Shown piece after piece: positions 47,601-52,190 of a stretch of 64,000 bases of DNA. A program made the position numbers and the translations under genes. Under the pieces are notes generated by a model that was not told where the DNA came from, made no database searches, and was given only the letters and a program-made list of their open reading frames with translations. This DNA is from Spirometra erinaceieuropaei (lineage: Eukaryota > Platyhelminthes > Cestoda > Diphyllobothriidea > Diphyllobothriidae). Location of the stretch: NCBI GenBank assembly GCA_902702965.1, contig CACRXP010000012.1, positions 370,044-434,043 of the forward strand. The letters run 5' to 3'. Numbering within the stretch: the first letter of the stretch is position 1; each line of letters opens with the position of its first letter.

Positions 47601-50600
47601 TTCCGTTTTTCTTGAAGAACTTTTTTACTTTTAACCAACGTGTCACCACTTTTAATCCAATTTGCTGTTTTAATTTCGCCTAAAGTCCTTCATGATAAAT
47701 TTCGGTCTTTGGTTGATGCATATGGGCCGGGTTCCGGTGACTTACATCAGTCAGTATATTTGCAGTAAATGACAGAAACCCTGAAAACTCCGTTTAAACG
47801 GTGCAGGTGTGAATGAAAATAGTTGAATTGTAAAAATGTTGCATGTTTCTTCCGGGTCAAGGTGAATGCACACAAAAGGATCTGTTGAATTCATGTTAGT
47901 AGTATGTTTATGGTCATTTCAGTAATCCACTAGATCTGGCTTGGGGAGTTCGGATCGCCTTTTAACAGGTGATTATCTAAATGTCTCTTGAACACATTTA
48001 CGGTAGGGGAATTGACAACATACGTCGGCAGAGAACCCCAGTGGCGAATGAGTCTCTGTGAGAAAAAGAAGGAATGTTGACTTGTGTGCCACAGAAAGAA
48101 GTAAACCGGAAAAACAAACTATGGCGAAGGTATGCAATAACAAAACAACCATCCCATTACGAGCAATTTCGTCGAAAGCGAAACGAGGTAAGGGGGGCTA
48201 TCCGCAGGTCGCGGAAGGAGTATGAAATGCGAGTTATGGAACGGGCCGTCGATAAGCCAAAAGTGCTCTTCAGTTACATAAACAGTAGGTTAAAGAACAA
48301 GGAGACGGTCGCAGTGTTGAAAGGAGAAAACAATGAGGATATCATCGAAAATGACGCTAAGGCAGAAAATCTAAGCCGGTTTTTCGTATCGGTTTTCACC
48401 GATGAAACGGACTTTGACGAGACTGGATCTCCTGCTGGGACAGCCGATGAAATAATAGAAAACATCGACTTCACGGAAGAAGATGTGAGGAAGGAACTTC
48501 TAGCGCTTAAGGAGGGCAAGTCTCCGGGCCCAGACCAAATTCCGGCAAAAGTGCTGAAGGAGTTGTCTTGCGAACTCGCCAAACCGCTTTGGCACATCTT
48601 TAGGTCCTCCTTTGACCGAGGCATTCTCCCCTCTGATTGGAAAGTGGCGAACATATACCCCATTCACAAGGGCGGATCCAGAACAAGTACAAACAATTAT
48701 CGGCCGGTGAGCCTAACGTGCATTTGTTGCAAAGTCATGGAGAGAATAGTCAAAAAATCCATAATGAAGTTCCTTGAAGAAAATAATTTCTTTGCTAGTT
48801 CTCAGCATGGCTTTCGACGAAATCACTCCTGCCTAACTAATATGCTTCATTCAACGGAACAGTGGTCTCGCTCGTTAGACGCAGGAACAAAGGTCGATAT
48901 CGTTTACATAGATTTCAAGAAAGCCTTTGATAGTGTTCCACACCACCGGTTACTNTCCCGAGGACGTAATAATGGCGGATACCACGGAGACGTTCAAGCA
49001 AAGACTCGATGCATATTTGCTTGGACACTATCGCTTGTCTGAACAGAACAGCTCTGTGGTGCTAAACCAACGCCTTGCATACTCATACCGCTAATGCAGA
49101 TGACCGTCATTACATTTTACTGAAATCATCTACAACTGAATGTTCTCAAGTTTTGGTTCTACATTTTCACGGAAAATATTATGTTAAATGTGTATATTAC
49201 TGACAATATTTCAGTACCATGTTTATTTATAGTGAGATATTGCATGTACCGTTTACAATAGGGTTTTCAAAGGCATTGCCTATTACTCTTAAAATATACT
49301 GACCTATACTGACCTAGATCCTTTTTAAGCTGCTAATCATGTCTTTGGCGCCATTTCAATAAGAGTTCCCCAGTCGATATCCAATTCGAGTCCTCTTAGC
49401 AACTGTAACGTTGCTATGAGGTCACCTCTGTCCTGTCTGTAATGGATAGGATAGAGATTCGAGGCCGTCAGACGCTGCTCGTACGTAAAATTTGTGAGTT
49501 TATGAACAGCTGTACACCTTCATCGCCTCACTGTGGAATTTTCTTTTGGCAGGAGCGAGGTCACAACAGCGAAGGAGCCGCCACCGGTGACGACAGCCCT
49601 GAGGCGGCTTAATCTATCCACCCTGGGCCAACAGATCGCCAATTTGTCGCCCTTTCTGCTATCGGATCCCTCTGCTGCAGCTGCTGCTACGGCTGGGGCT
49701 GGGGCTGCTACTGTCGGCGGAGGGCCGGGTGTGAGCAGTGCCGCGAGTGTGCAGTCATCTGGCGTCGGTGTTGGTGCCGGCACCCCCCAGGTGAACATGT
49801 TGAACGATCTCATTCAGCAGATGGTCAGTCTGAAGCATACTCCCTCCGTCAGTCTGATCGGCGCCGGCAACGTGACTGCTACTGACGATGGGTCGAATAA
49901 CACAGGCGTCATAGGCTCCTCCTCAACGACAAAGAGCTGGCCAACACAGTCCGCGGAGGAAAGAAAACAACTAGAACTGACCATCACCTCTGCCCTCACT
50001 AGGGCACAGCGACTGCTGGACAACGATGCGGCCCGAAAAGCCCTGGGAGGGACCAGTCTCCAGGTCTACATATACCAGACTGATATAAAGGAGGACTCGC
50101 ACGTGGCTGCTTTTTATATGGACTCTGGCGAAGGTTGGTTCTTGGTATTGTGATGGTCAAGGATATAAGATCAACTTTAACTGCACACCCACACACACGA
50201 AGTTCGTCTCGTCTAATTCCAGAAGTCAGTGAGTTGTGGGGGCAAATTTTTTATGTTCATAGGGTAGGTTGCAGTGAGTTGGCCCTTTACTTGTGCCAGA
50301 TCAAGGTGTCCGTTCGGAAGCGCGTAAGTGGTGGTGCGTTGTTTACGCGAGTGGACACAAACATTTCCCAAGACCTGATATGCTGATACAGACAGTATCA
50401 ACCGTCATATCGATCCGGACGTTCACTACGAATATTTGTGTGTACGGGTCACTAACAATCTTTCCCTGTTCTAAGCCGACAGCTGTTAATACATAAATGA
50501 CAGTCTGCAGTCGCACTGATCGGCCACCCTTCTCTCTCTCTCTCTCTCTCTTCGAAACCTGGCGTACCTCTGTGTCCACCGCTCTCACGCATCAACGCCT

Positions 50601-52190
50601 TGCCTGCGTCTAATGTAATAATCCCATCTTTCCCCTATTCATCTCATTTGGCGAGGCGTGTTAGTGACACCAACTTGAAAATTCATTAGCACGGTTCAAT
50701 TTTGTCCGAAGATAATCCTCTTTTCCATTATACCGACTCAAAATGCATACTTCTGGATGAAAGAGAATATGCGATTTCCATCTAACTAAATGGGAGAGAA
50801 CATGGACAAAGCGATCGTTGGGAGCAGTTTTCTGCGTCTAACGTTTCGAAGCCTCAGTCGAATCCATTTTCAGGGCAGTTTCATTAAGAGGCAAGATAGG
50901 CGAACATCTTTTAACTCCCTGTCTGTTACAAAATGTCTAAGAAAAAGCACCGATAAGTGGAAAATTGAAAAAGAAATTGTTTACATGGTTGCATGCGAAA
51001 AGCAGGCAGTTGTTTGCCAGTCGAGTAAACATGAACAACTACTCACTTACTACAAGTAGCATAGAAATATCTAAGTGTCGAAATTAAGGGAAGTGCACAG
51101 CCCAACGAATATGTGAGTCATCCCCACTGAGAATGGTCATTAGCTGAGCCACTTGTTTGCCCGTTAAGCGTCTGATAAGCGATTGGCTAGTCCATCTGCT
51201 TATTGGTTTAGTCATCGACTGAATGTCATGCTTGCTCCGGCAGACGCGAAGTCTGGTTATTTGATTGGCACAGGATTCTCACATCATCGAGAGCGAGGTT
51301 GTGTCCTGTTCATGACGCCTAAACCACAGCAAAGGAAATTTTACAATTTATAAAATTTGTAATTTTATAATTGTCTCCGCGACAAAGTTGTGAGAATGGC
51401 CGTTGCGGTAGGACCGACTTATGTGGTCCTTTAAGCAAGACATGGGAATAGGTACTCCCCGCCAAGTAATAAAGGCGAATCTTCGCATAATTCCGGAAAG
51501 GGCAAAATATCCACGTGTCCTAACCTCAGCAATAACCATAATACAAAGCCAAACCTTTGCCCTCATCTTGACTCCAACTCTGCCCCAAACATAAAACTGC
51601 AGGTAACACTAACCCCTATCTTAACCCCGAACTTGATCTTGACTTGCCTTGCCATTAACTTTAAATCTAGCCTAAAATCAAGTCCTTACCCGAACTCTAA
51701 CCTTAAACCTAAACCTGATTTCATTGGAAGCAGGCTCACAGCCACCCGTATTGCAGGCGGGCCCTGTTCTCATGTCCCGTTTAGAGGGCCATATAATTCA
51801 GTCCTGCCTACCTTGAGTGCCGGGTTTTCAGGAAATGGTCACGTGCAATTTTCAGGTAGCTTTTCTAAGGCAGAAAGCCGACTGCTGAATGCCTGTTGTT
51901 GTTTGCGTTGTGATGCTGTTTGTCCGACACCTGCAAAGTATCCTTTTCATCCCCACAACGATCATTATTTTTATACGCCAATCGTCCGAACTTCTCCTTC
52001 AGGCAAATGTGGTAAAGGCGTGCTCGGAGCAAAGAAACCCTCCGTCACAGTGCACTTGACCTCCCTTGACTTTGCCGATGTTCTACTCGGGAGACTGGAT
52101 TTACTCGAGGCTACGAAGGCGTCACGCATCCGCATTTCCGGAGACATCTTGGCCCTAGCCAAACTTCGATTTTTGCTTCAATTTAAGTAG
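19149..52190 (+). CDS. STOML1: Stomatin-like protein with SCP2 domain (STOML1/UNC-24 type), split gene
   Basis: Reconstructed from exon candidates 19149-19587, 22374-22501, 27145-27211, 33458-33540, 35915-36127, 37593-37697 (uncertain), 49553-50133 and 52003-52190. The product is about 600 residues. Order: an N-terminal cytoplasmic region; a hydrophobic hairpin with the conserved proline (LLLFPILAWIFIK); the PHB/stomatin domain opening YERIVVFRLGR, then KGPG and LLPFVDQYHLIDL; an Ala/Gly/Ser-rich linker; and an SCP2 sterol-carrier domain. This combination of stomatin plus SCP2 is specific to STOML1 and C. elegans UNC-24. Family members sit on the cytoplasmic leaflet of plasma or endosomal membranes, bind sterol-rich domains and tune DEG/ENaC or ASIC channels. 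All splice phases fit except exon 6 to 7. The introns are 1.9-12 kb and packed with transposons. Confidence 0.85.
19862..20689. repeat. Palindromic TA-flanked element P4, left arm truncated
   Basis: The right end TGAGTTAGCCCACCTACTG plus TA is complete. The left end keeps only CAGT before jumping to TTTATACTCTGCAAAAAATG, losing about 165 bp of the arm. The rest of the mirror structure matches P3 and P5. It lies in intron 1 of the stomatin-like gene. Confidence 0.85.
20690..21934. other. Intron 1 sequence without recognised elements
   Basis: No exon, RNA or mobile element is seen. Short frames at 20758-21024 and 21095-21331 lack motifs. Confidence 0.5.
21935..22185. repeat. tRNA-like SINE with inverted partial copy
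   Basis: On the - strand at about 21995-22076 there is a tRNA-like structure: GTTCAAGTGGTTAGAGC D arm, GGCT/AGCC anticodon stem with GCT in the loop, long variable region, T arm GTGGG TTCGAAT CCCAC, and a GCCTCG/CGAGGC acceptor stem. The Ser-type layout (anticodon GCT, long variable arm) is suggestive, but the anticodon loop is irregular. Its 3' flank (CCCAGTTTTTCAGAGTTGGG then TCAATATGAATTATT) is repeated in the opposite orientation at about 22095-22180 together with a degraded T arm. This flank repetition indicates a SINE rather than a working tRNA gene. Confidence 0.6.
22374..22501 (+). CDS. STOML1: STOML1-like exon 2 (membrane hairpin)
   Basis: The acceptor TTTTTGCAG precedes 22374 and the donor AAG|GTCAGT follows 22501. 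The incoming phase 1 matches exon 1 (A plus GT gives Ser). It encodes HIDELEDTVRSEPNPFVYHL followed by a 20-residue hydrophobic stretch with the FP kink typical of stomatin-family membrane hairpins (compare TFPISGW in human STOML1). It ends in phase 0. Confidence 0.88.
22743..22779. repeat. Perfect short inverted repeat at transposon end
   Basis: CAGTTCGTGACCT and its exact complement AGGTCACGAACTG enclose about ten bases. The outer arm is the transposon terminus. The inner arm looks like a second terminus pointing the other way, as if a TIR had been duplicated in inverted form. Confidence 0.7.
23185..23445 (-). pseudogene. Transposase N-terminal helix-turn-helix fragment
   Basis: 86 codons. 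The likely original start is the internal ATG at 23396 (MSKQLLSEVDFERIRKL). Residues 18-55 form a predicted helix-turn-helix DNA-binding unit of the type that recognises terminal inverted repeats. The frame is lost after NGP, where the continuation shifts by one base. Confidence 0.7.
24071..24115. repeat. Short repeat paired with 26422-26465
   Basis: AACGCGTTTATTGGACGATC here matches AACGCGTTTATTGAATGATC at about 26430, both in + orientation. TTTATT may be a polyadenylation signal on the - strand, so these could be 3' ends of - strand retroelements. The class is unknown. Confidence 0.45.
24273..24728. repeat. 0.46-kb interspersed repeat, copy R2
   Basis: Second copy of the family described at 13149-13606, same orientation and nearly full length. 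It begins GACAGTTCGACCGTCGATTT and ends GTGGCCCGTTTTGAGGGCAC. It lies in intron 2. Confidence 0.82.
24729..25375. other. Intron 2 spacer with a tRNA-like scrap
   Basis: Around 25175-25260 the - strand has an A-box-like TAATAGGCAGAGTGCTTGAC and GGCGTTCAATCC, a possible tRNA-derived scrap. It does not fold into a convincing cloverleaf. Nothing else is recognised. Confidence 0.35.
25376..26367. repeat. Palindromic TA-flanked element P5 (992 bp)
   Basis: The left end CAGTAGGTGGGCTAACTCA and the right end TGAGTTAGTCTACCTACTG lie between TA at 25374-25375 and 26368-26369. Arms mirror each other over nearly the full length. It is in the P3/P4 subfamily (GTCG after TGAAAT). Confidence 0.9.
26368..27144. 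other. Intron 2 remainder
   Basis: No recognised element except the short repeat near 26430. It contains a C13-like run near 27090 (instability-prone) and ends in the exon 3 acceptor. Confidence 0.45.
27145..27211 (+). CDS. STOML1: STOML1-like exon 3 (start of PHB domain)
   Basis: A 67-nt exon between TTTCAG and G|GTAGGA. It encodes RLSRYERIVVFRLGRRRKL and KGP. The YER-VVFRLGR-KGPG signature is the diagnostic opening of stomatin-type PHB domains. It enters in phase 0 and leaves in phase 1. Confidence 0.9.
27597..28079. repeat. ACT/AGT trinucleotide microsatellite field
   Basis: About 480 bp dominated by ACT units in several pure runs, separated by slightly degenerate GCT/ATT/ACC-containing stretches. 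It lies in intron 3. The long Thr-rich or Val-rich reading frames over it are by-products of the repeat. Confidence 0.95.
28305..29296. repeat. Palindromic TA-flanked element P6 (992 bp)
   Basis: Ends CAGTGCGTGACCGATCTCA and its complement, flanked by TA (28303-28304, 29297-29298). Arms mirror throughout. The TGAAATGTTGG continuation puts it in the P2/P7 subfamily. The arms contain the complementary motifs TACTTAAGTAG at about 28505 and 29090. Confidence 0.9.
29297..30220. other. Intron 3 spacer with 0.46-kb repeat scraps
   Basis: Fragments of the R family start at about 29940 (TAGTTCGACCGTCAACTGCG) and again at 30028-30075 (GACAGTTCGACCGTCGATTC). The rest is unassigned. Confidence 0.5.
30221..30416. 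other. Assembly gap (196 N)
   Basis: A run of N. Nothing can be said about its true length or content. Frames called across it are meaningless. Confidence 1.
30417..31197. other. GC-rich spacer with a tRNA-like scrap
   Basis: GC-rich sequence. At about 31015-31070 a GACTCAGTGGACTAGAGCAC and GGGTTCGAATC pair mimics A and B boxes 25 nt apart, so it may be a tRNA-derived SINE head. No exon is recognised. Confidence 0.4.
31198..31900. repeat. 0.7-kb polypurine/polypyrimidine tract
   Basis: The + strand is overwhelmingly A and G for about 700 bp, including a GGA run at 31819-31860. Long Ser/Pro/Leu-rich - strand frames here (up to 365 codons) are a product of the pyrimidine-rich strand. Such tracts can form triplex (H-DNA). 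Position is intron 3. Confidence 0.9.
31901..33457. other. Intron 3 remainder
   Basis: No recognised mobile element or exon. Frames up to 147 codons (32583-33026, - strand) lack motifs. Confidence 0.45.
33458..33540 (+). CDS. STOML1: STOML1-like exon 4 (PHB domain)
   Basis: An 83-nt exon between CTCCCGCAG and TCG|GTAAGT. With the incoming G it encodes GFVVLLPFVDQYHLIDLDDQ then HVDVKPVS, matching GPG-VLLPFIDSF--VDLRT---VPP of the family. Phase 1 in, phase 0 out. Confidence 0.9.
33618..33653. repeat. ATC microsatellite
   Basis: About a dozen ATC units directly abutting the left end of the 0.46-kb repeat copy R3. Confidence 0.9.
33655..34115. repeat. 0.46-kb interspersed repeat, copy R3
   Basis: Third copy of the family, same orientation, GATAGTTCGACC at the left and GTGGCCCGTTTGGAGGGCAC at the right. 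It is bordered by an ATC run on the left and a CAC/CCG run on the right. It lies in intron 4. Confidence 0.82.
34109..34198. repeat. CAC/CCG/ATC compound microsatellite
   Basis: About 90 bp of CAC, CCG and ATC trinucleotides. Pro-, His- and Val-rich frames over it are artefacts of the repeat. Confidence 0.92.
34199..34734. other. Intron 4 spacer
   Basis: Nothing recognised. Confidence 0.45.
34735..35415. repeat. tRNA-derived SINE cluster, converging copies
   Basis: From 34735 to about 35155 lie - strand units: B box GGGCTCGAACCCGCG and A box complement CCACTGAACCACGGGG, then the body of a preceding unit. From about 35156 a + strand unit follows: GAGTGGTTAGGGACGTTGGA, TTCTAACCAACAGG, GATCGAGCCCCGGG, then GGTTGGGTATGACTGGATGA and the body ending GATCGGTGAGAGCCCC near 35410. 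The + copy keeps both Pol III boxes at usual spacing. Confidence 0.82.
35416..35914. other. Intron 4 remainder
   Basis: Overlapping frames of about 80 codons at 35503-35754 have no motif. It ends in the pyrimidine-rich acceptor of exon 5. Confidence 0.45.
35915..36127 (+). CDS. STOML1: STOML1-like exon 5 (PHB domain core)
   Basis: A 213-nt exon between TTCTCTCAG and CGG|GTAAGT, phase 0 at both ends. It encodes the strand-helix core: VEVGCRVFFRITDPEAAIS, then an amphipathic helix with KAQSSLLSALSRV. This aligns with VSVGADVQFRIWDP...TAQNAMTKALLKR of human STOML1. Compared with that, three to four residues are missing at the exon 4/5 boundary. GC content is higher than in the flanking introns, as in the other exons. 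Confidence 0.9.
36128..37592. repeat. Intron 5 with GA and AAT microsatellites
   Basis: A GA dinucleotide run at 36676-36719 and an AATAATAAT run near 36956-36980 are the only clear features. No exon with suitable splice sites was recognised besides the candidate at 37593. Confidence 0.6.
37593..37697 (+). CDS. STOML1: STOML1-like exon 6, candidate
   Basis: 105 nt between TTGTCTTTGTGCAG and TTC|GTGAGT, incoming phase 0 as required. It encodes ALTQDHLECISNFSRS and CKFGLDVITAV, resembling SDQLLLEINDVTRAWGLEV at the end of the PHB domain. However it leaves in phase 0 while exon 7 needs two bases from the preceding exon. So either this exon uses another donor, a micro-exon is missing, or the resemblance is chance. 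Confidence 0.5.
37698..38790. other. Intron 6 first segment
   Basis: No recognised element. AT-rich. Confidence 0.45.
38791..39785. repeat. Palindromic TA-flanked element P7 (995 bp)
   Basis: Ends CAGTGAGTGACCTATCTCA and its exact complement TGAGATAGGTCACTCACTG, flanked by TA on both sides. The arms mirror over the full length with the family landmarks (TGACTACTTAAGTAGCATGC at 38982 and its mirror near 39580). Its termini are the closest match in the window to the left end of the Tc1/mariner relic (CAGTTCGTGACCTATCTGATG). Confidence 0.92.
39786..41857. other. Intron 6 second segment
   Basis: No element recognised. It includes a CCT-rich run near 40768-40795. Confidence 0.45.
41858..41878. 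repeat. Perfect 10-bp hairpin
   Basis: GTCATCGTAT and its exact complement ATACGATGAC separated by one base. No known function. Confidence 0.8.
42469..42490. repeat. 22-bp perfect palindrome containing TAATATTAC
   Basis: The arms TTGTTGG and CCAACAA enclose TAATATTA, so the sequence TAATATTAC sits at the top of a seven-base-pair stem. That nonanucleotide in a hairpin is the nicking site of geminivirus-like and related CRESS-DNA replicons. No Rep gene is recognisable nearby, so the resemblance may be chance. Confidence 0.5.
42805..42809 (-). terminator. Pol III T5 terminator of tRNA-Arg
   Basis: Five consecutive T on the - strand, three bases after the tRNA 3' end, as expected for RNA polymerase III termination. 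Confidence 0.8.
42813..42885 (-). tRNA. tRNA-Arg (anticodon ACG)
   Basis: 73 nt on the - strand. The acceptor stem is GGGCGCG paired with CGTGCTC (two G-U pairs), the D arm is GGCGCAATGGACAACGC, the anticodon arm is CTGAC-TACGGAT-CAG-type with ACG, and the T arm is CCAGG TTCGAAT CCTGG. It closely matches the metazoan tRNA-Arg(ACG) sequence outside the acceptor stem. A run of five T (plus-strand A run 42805-42809) just downstream provides a Pol III terminator, so it is probably functional. It lies antisense in intron 6 of the stomatin-like gene. There is no intron and no CCA encoded. Confidence 0.93.
42886..43639. other. Intron 6 spacer
   Basis: No recognised feature. A frame of 83 codons at 43181-43432 has no motif. 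Confidence 0.45.
43640..44075 (+). pseudogene. PLE reverse transcriptase N-terminal fragment
   Basis: A broken frame gives GIDILAVDKGRST, VVLNKKDYIDKAEAPLDNKT and TLVSSINKDLASLPKRSVI then TQTDWQKMR. This is the conserved segment before the RFYGLPK block of Penelope reverse transcriptases. Upstream (43640-43860) are weaker matches with frame changes. After 44075 the homology stops. It is not obviously contiguous with the tail at 44590. Confidence 0.78.
44597..44646 (+). repeat. CTG trinucleotide run
   Basis: About 16 CTG/TGC units in a row between a TATA-like box and the hammerhead. The Gln-, Leu- or Ala-rich frames over it are by-products. Confidence 0.95.
44650..44694 (+). ncRNA. Hammerhead ribozyme (AGCT type)
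   Basis: Core CTGACGA 44655-44661, stem II GGACT paired with AGTTC (one G-U), GAAA 44681-44684, then GCTA with cleavage predicted after A44688. Stem I is TCT paired with AGA. Stem III is the self-complementary AGCT. Core residues are complete. Confidence 0.75.
45250..45640 (+). mobile_element. PLE pseudo-LTR and tail with intact hammerhead
   Basis: Pseudo-LTR sequence (AATTAGCCACGAGGGGAGGG through GAGCAATCGTCACACCAGCA) leads to a TATA-like GTGCTATAAAAACTGC at 45469-45484. The hammerhead follows at 45517-45560, then an AAATAAATTTCTTG tail ending near CTACCTGGAACTCGCC. No coding sequence remains. Confidence 0.82.
45517..45560 (+). ncRNA. Hammerhead ribozyme, complete (ACGT type)
   Basis: The best copy in the window. 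Stem I is TGTCT (45517-45521) with AGACA (45556-45560), five Watson-Crick pairs. Core CTGATGA is at 45522-45528. Stem II is GGATTC with GAATCC around GAGTGA. GAAA is at 45548-45551, followed by CGTC. Cleavage is predicted after C45555. Stem III is only ACGT, self-complementary, so two RNAs (or two tandem copies) should be required for the active fold. Confidence 0.88.
45645..46130 (-). mobile_element. PLE fragment, - strand arm of head-to-head pair
   Basis: From right to left: HRPEATIRRQVMK, the GIY-YIG core with NYVGETGRQLL-like residues and frameshifts (ATCCGATAAACGACTTAAGG is a broken VVYRIW), FKFD, then pseudo-LTR to 45645. It has no hammerhead because it is truncated there. It abuts the + strand copy at about 46130. 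Confidence 0.85.
46114..46985 (+). mobile_element. PLE fragment, + strand arm of head-to-head pair
   Basis: Begins WRALPYVKNVSEAVGRLLAP and continues through an intact GIY-YIG core (EVVYRIWCSCGQTNYVGETG) to LES, where TAG at 46510-46512 replaces the usual Trp codon of the LESWFTGPQ motif. The frame continues as FTGPQSINKCND. The pseudo-LTR (from about 46595), a TATA-like CTATAAATACC near 46822 and the hammerhead at 46868-46913 follow. The tail ends near 46985. Confidence 0.88.
46868..46913 (+). ncRNA. Hammerhead ribozyme, intact core (ACGT type)
   Basis: CTGATGA at 46874-46880, stem II GGATTC/GAATCC around GAGTAG, GAAA 46900-46903, CGTC, then GGGCT. Stem I pairs TGTCT with GGGCT through two G-U and two G-C pairs. 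Stem III is ACGT only. Confidence 0.8.
47195..47365 (+). repeat. tRNA-derived SINE, single copy
   Basis: A box GTGGCTCAGTGGTTAGGGTC, middle TTCTAACTAACAGGTCGC, B box GAGTTCGAGCCCC, then GGTTGGGTGTGACTGGCTGA and the body to CTTTGTCGGTGATAACG. Both Pol III boxes are well preserved. The 3' body is shorter than in the 18.6-kb and 35.2-kb copies. Confidence 0.82.
47366..47904. other. Intron 6 spacer
   Basis: AT-rich, nothing recognised. Confidence 0.45.
47905..48072 (-). pseudogene. CR1-like LINE C-terminal end (distal part of a split copy)
   Basis: On the - strand the frame reads FFSQRLIRHWGSLPTYVV then NSPTVNVFKRHLDNHLL, the standard end of CR1-type ORF2. The preceding part of the same frame is found at 49365-49505, so the copy is interrupted by the + strand LINE between them. 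Confidence 0.8.
48074..49330 (+). mobile_element. CR1-like LINE ORF2 copy with internal deletion at an N
   Basis: The frame from about 48085 has the pre-RT KLWRRY and RNEVRGAIRRSRKEYE segment, then RT motifs SPGPDQIPAKVLKEL, DWKVANIYPIHKGG, NNYRPVSLTCICCKVMERI, SQHGFRRNHSCLTN and VYIDFKKAFDSVPHHRL. At the N (48955) the sequence jumps to PEDVIMADTTETFKQRLDAY with the frame closing at about 49094. The GVPQGS and YADD parts of the RT are absent. The 3' tail ends with tandem TATACTGACC near 49305-49320. The frame is otherwise open, so the copy is fairly young. Confidence 0.88.
49365..49505 (-). pseudogene. CR1-like LINE thumb segment (proximal part of a split copy)
   Basis: The - strand frame gives FTYEQRLTASNLYPIHYRQD then RGDLIATLQLLRGL and LDIDWGTL, the RRxRGDLI region of CR1-type reverse transcriptases. 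It belongs with 47905-48072. About 50 residues that should lie between the two parts are missing or replaced. Confidence 0.78.
49553..50133 (+). CDS. STOML1: STOML1-like exon 7 (linker and start of SCP2 domain)
   Basis: The acceptor TTTCTTTTGGCAG and donor GAAG|GTTGGT bound 581 nt, open in only one frame (phase 2 in, phase 1 out). The first 20 residues (SEVTTAKEPPPVTTALRRL) correspond to the end of the PHB domain. An Ala/Gly/Ser/Val-rich linker of about 90 residues follows, then SALTRAQRLLDNDAARKALG and LQVYIYQTDI...AAFYMD, which is the N-terminal half of an SCP2 domain. Confidence 0.86.
50222..50345 (+). repeat. LTR-like repeat, third copy
   Basis: GGGTAGGTTGCAGTGAGTTGG and GGTGTCCGTTCGGAAGCGCG and GGTGGTGCGTTGTTTACGCG match the inverted pair at 62560-62745 and 63555-63715. 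It lies in intron 7. Confidence 0.65.
50795..50890 (-). mobile_element. PLE tail with decayed hammerhead
   Basis: On the - strand GGATTCGACTGAGGCTTCGAAACGTTAGACGC keeps stem II, GAAA and ACGT. The core is CTGAAAA instead of CTGATGA, and the cleavage triplet has changed. The CTGCTCCCAACGATCGCTTTG tail matches other copies. Confidence 0.65.
52003..52190 (+). CDS. STOML1: STOML1-like exon 8 (end of SCP2 domain, stop)
   Basis: The acceptor CTTCTCCTTCAG precedes 52003, phase 1 in. It encodes KCGKGVLGAKKPSVTVHL, then SLDFADVLLGRLDLLEATKA and IRISGDILALAKLRFLLQ, ending at TAG 52188-52190. The pattern of a strand (VTVHL), a helix, then G-I-GD-LA-L matches the end of SCP2 domains (DVVVEM...LKVKGDLAMAMKL in human STOML1). 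No AATAAA is evident close downstream. Confidence 0.88.

Larger units (their letters stand above)
50134..52002. other. Intron 7 of the stomatin-like gene
   Basis: Contains the LTR-like repeat (50222-50345), a CT dinucleotide run (50530-50552) and a decayed PLE tail (50795-50890). At 51580-51720 there is a stretch of CTAACCCTTAACC-like degenerate repeats reminiscent of interstitial simple sequence. No further exon is needed, because the exon 7 and 8 phases match. Confidence 0.6.

Noticed and set aside
49520..49813. 97-codon - strand frame opposite exon 7
   Set aside because: Shadow of the GC-rich Ala/Gly/Ser linker exon.
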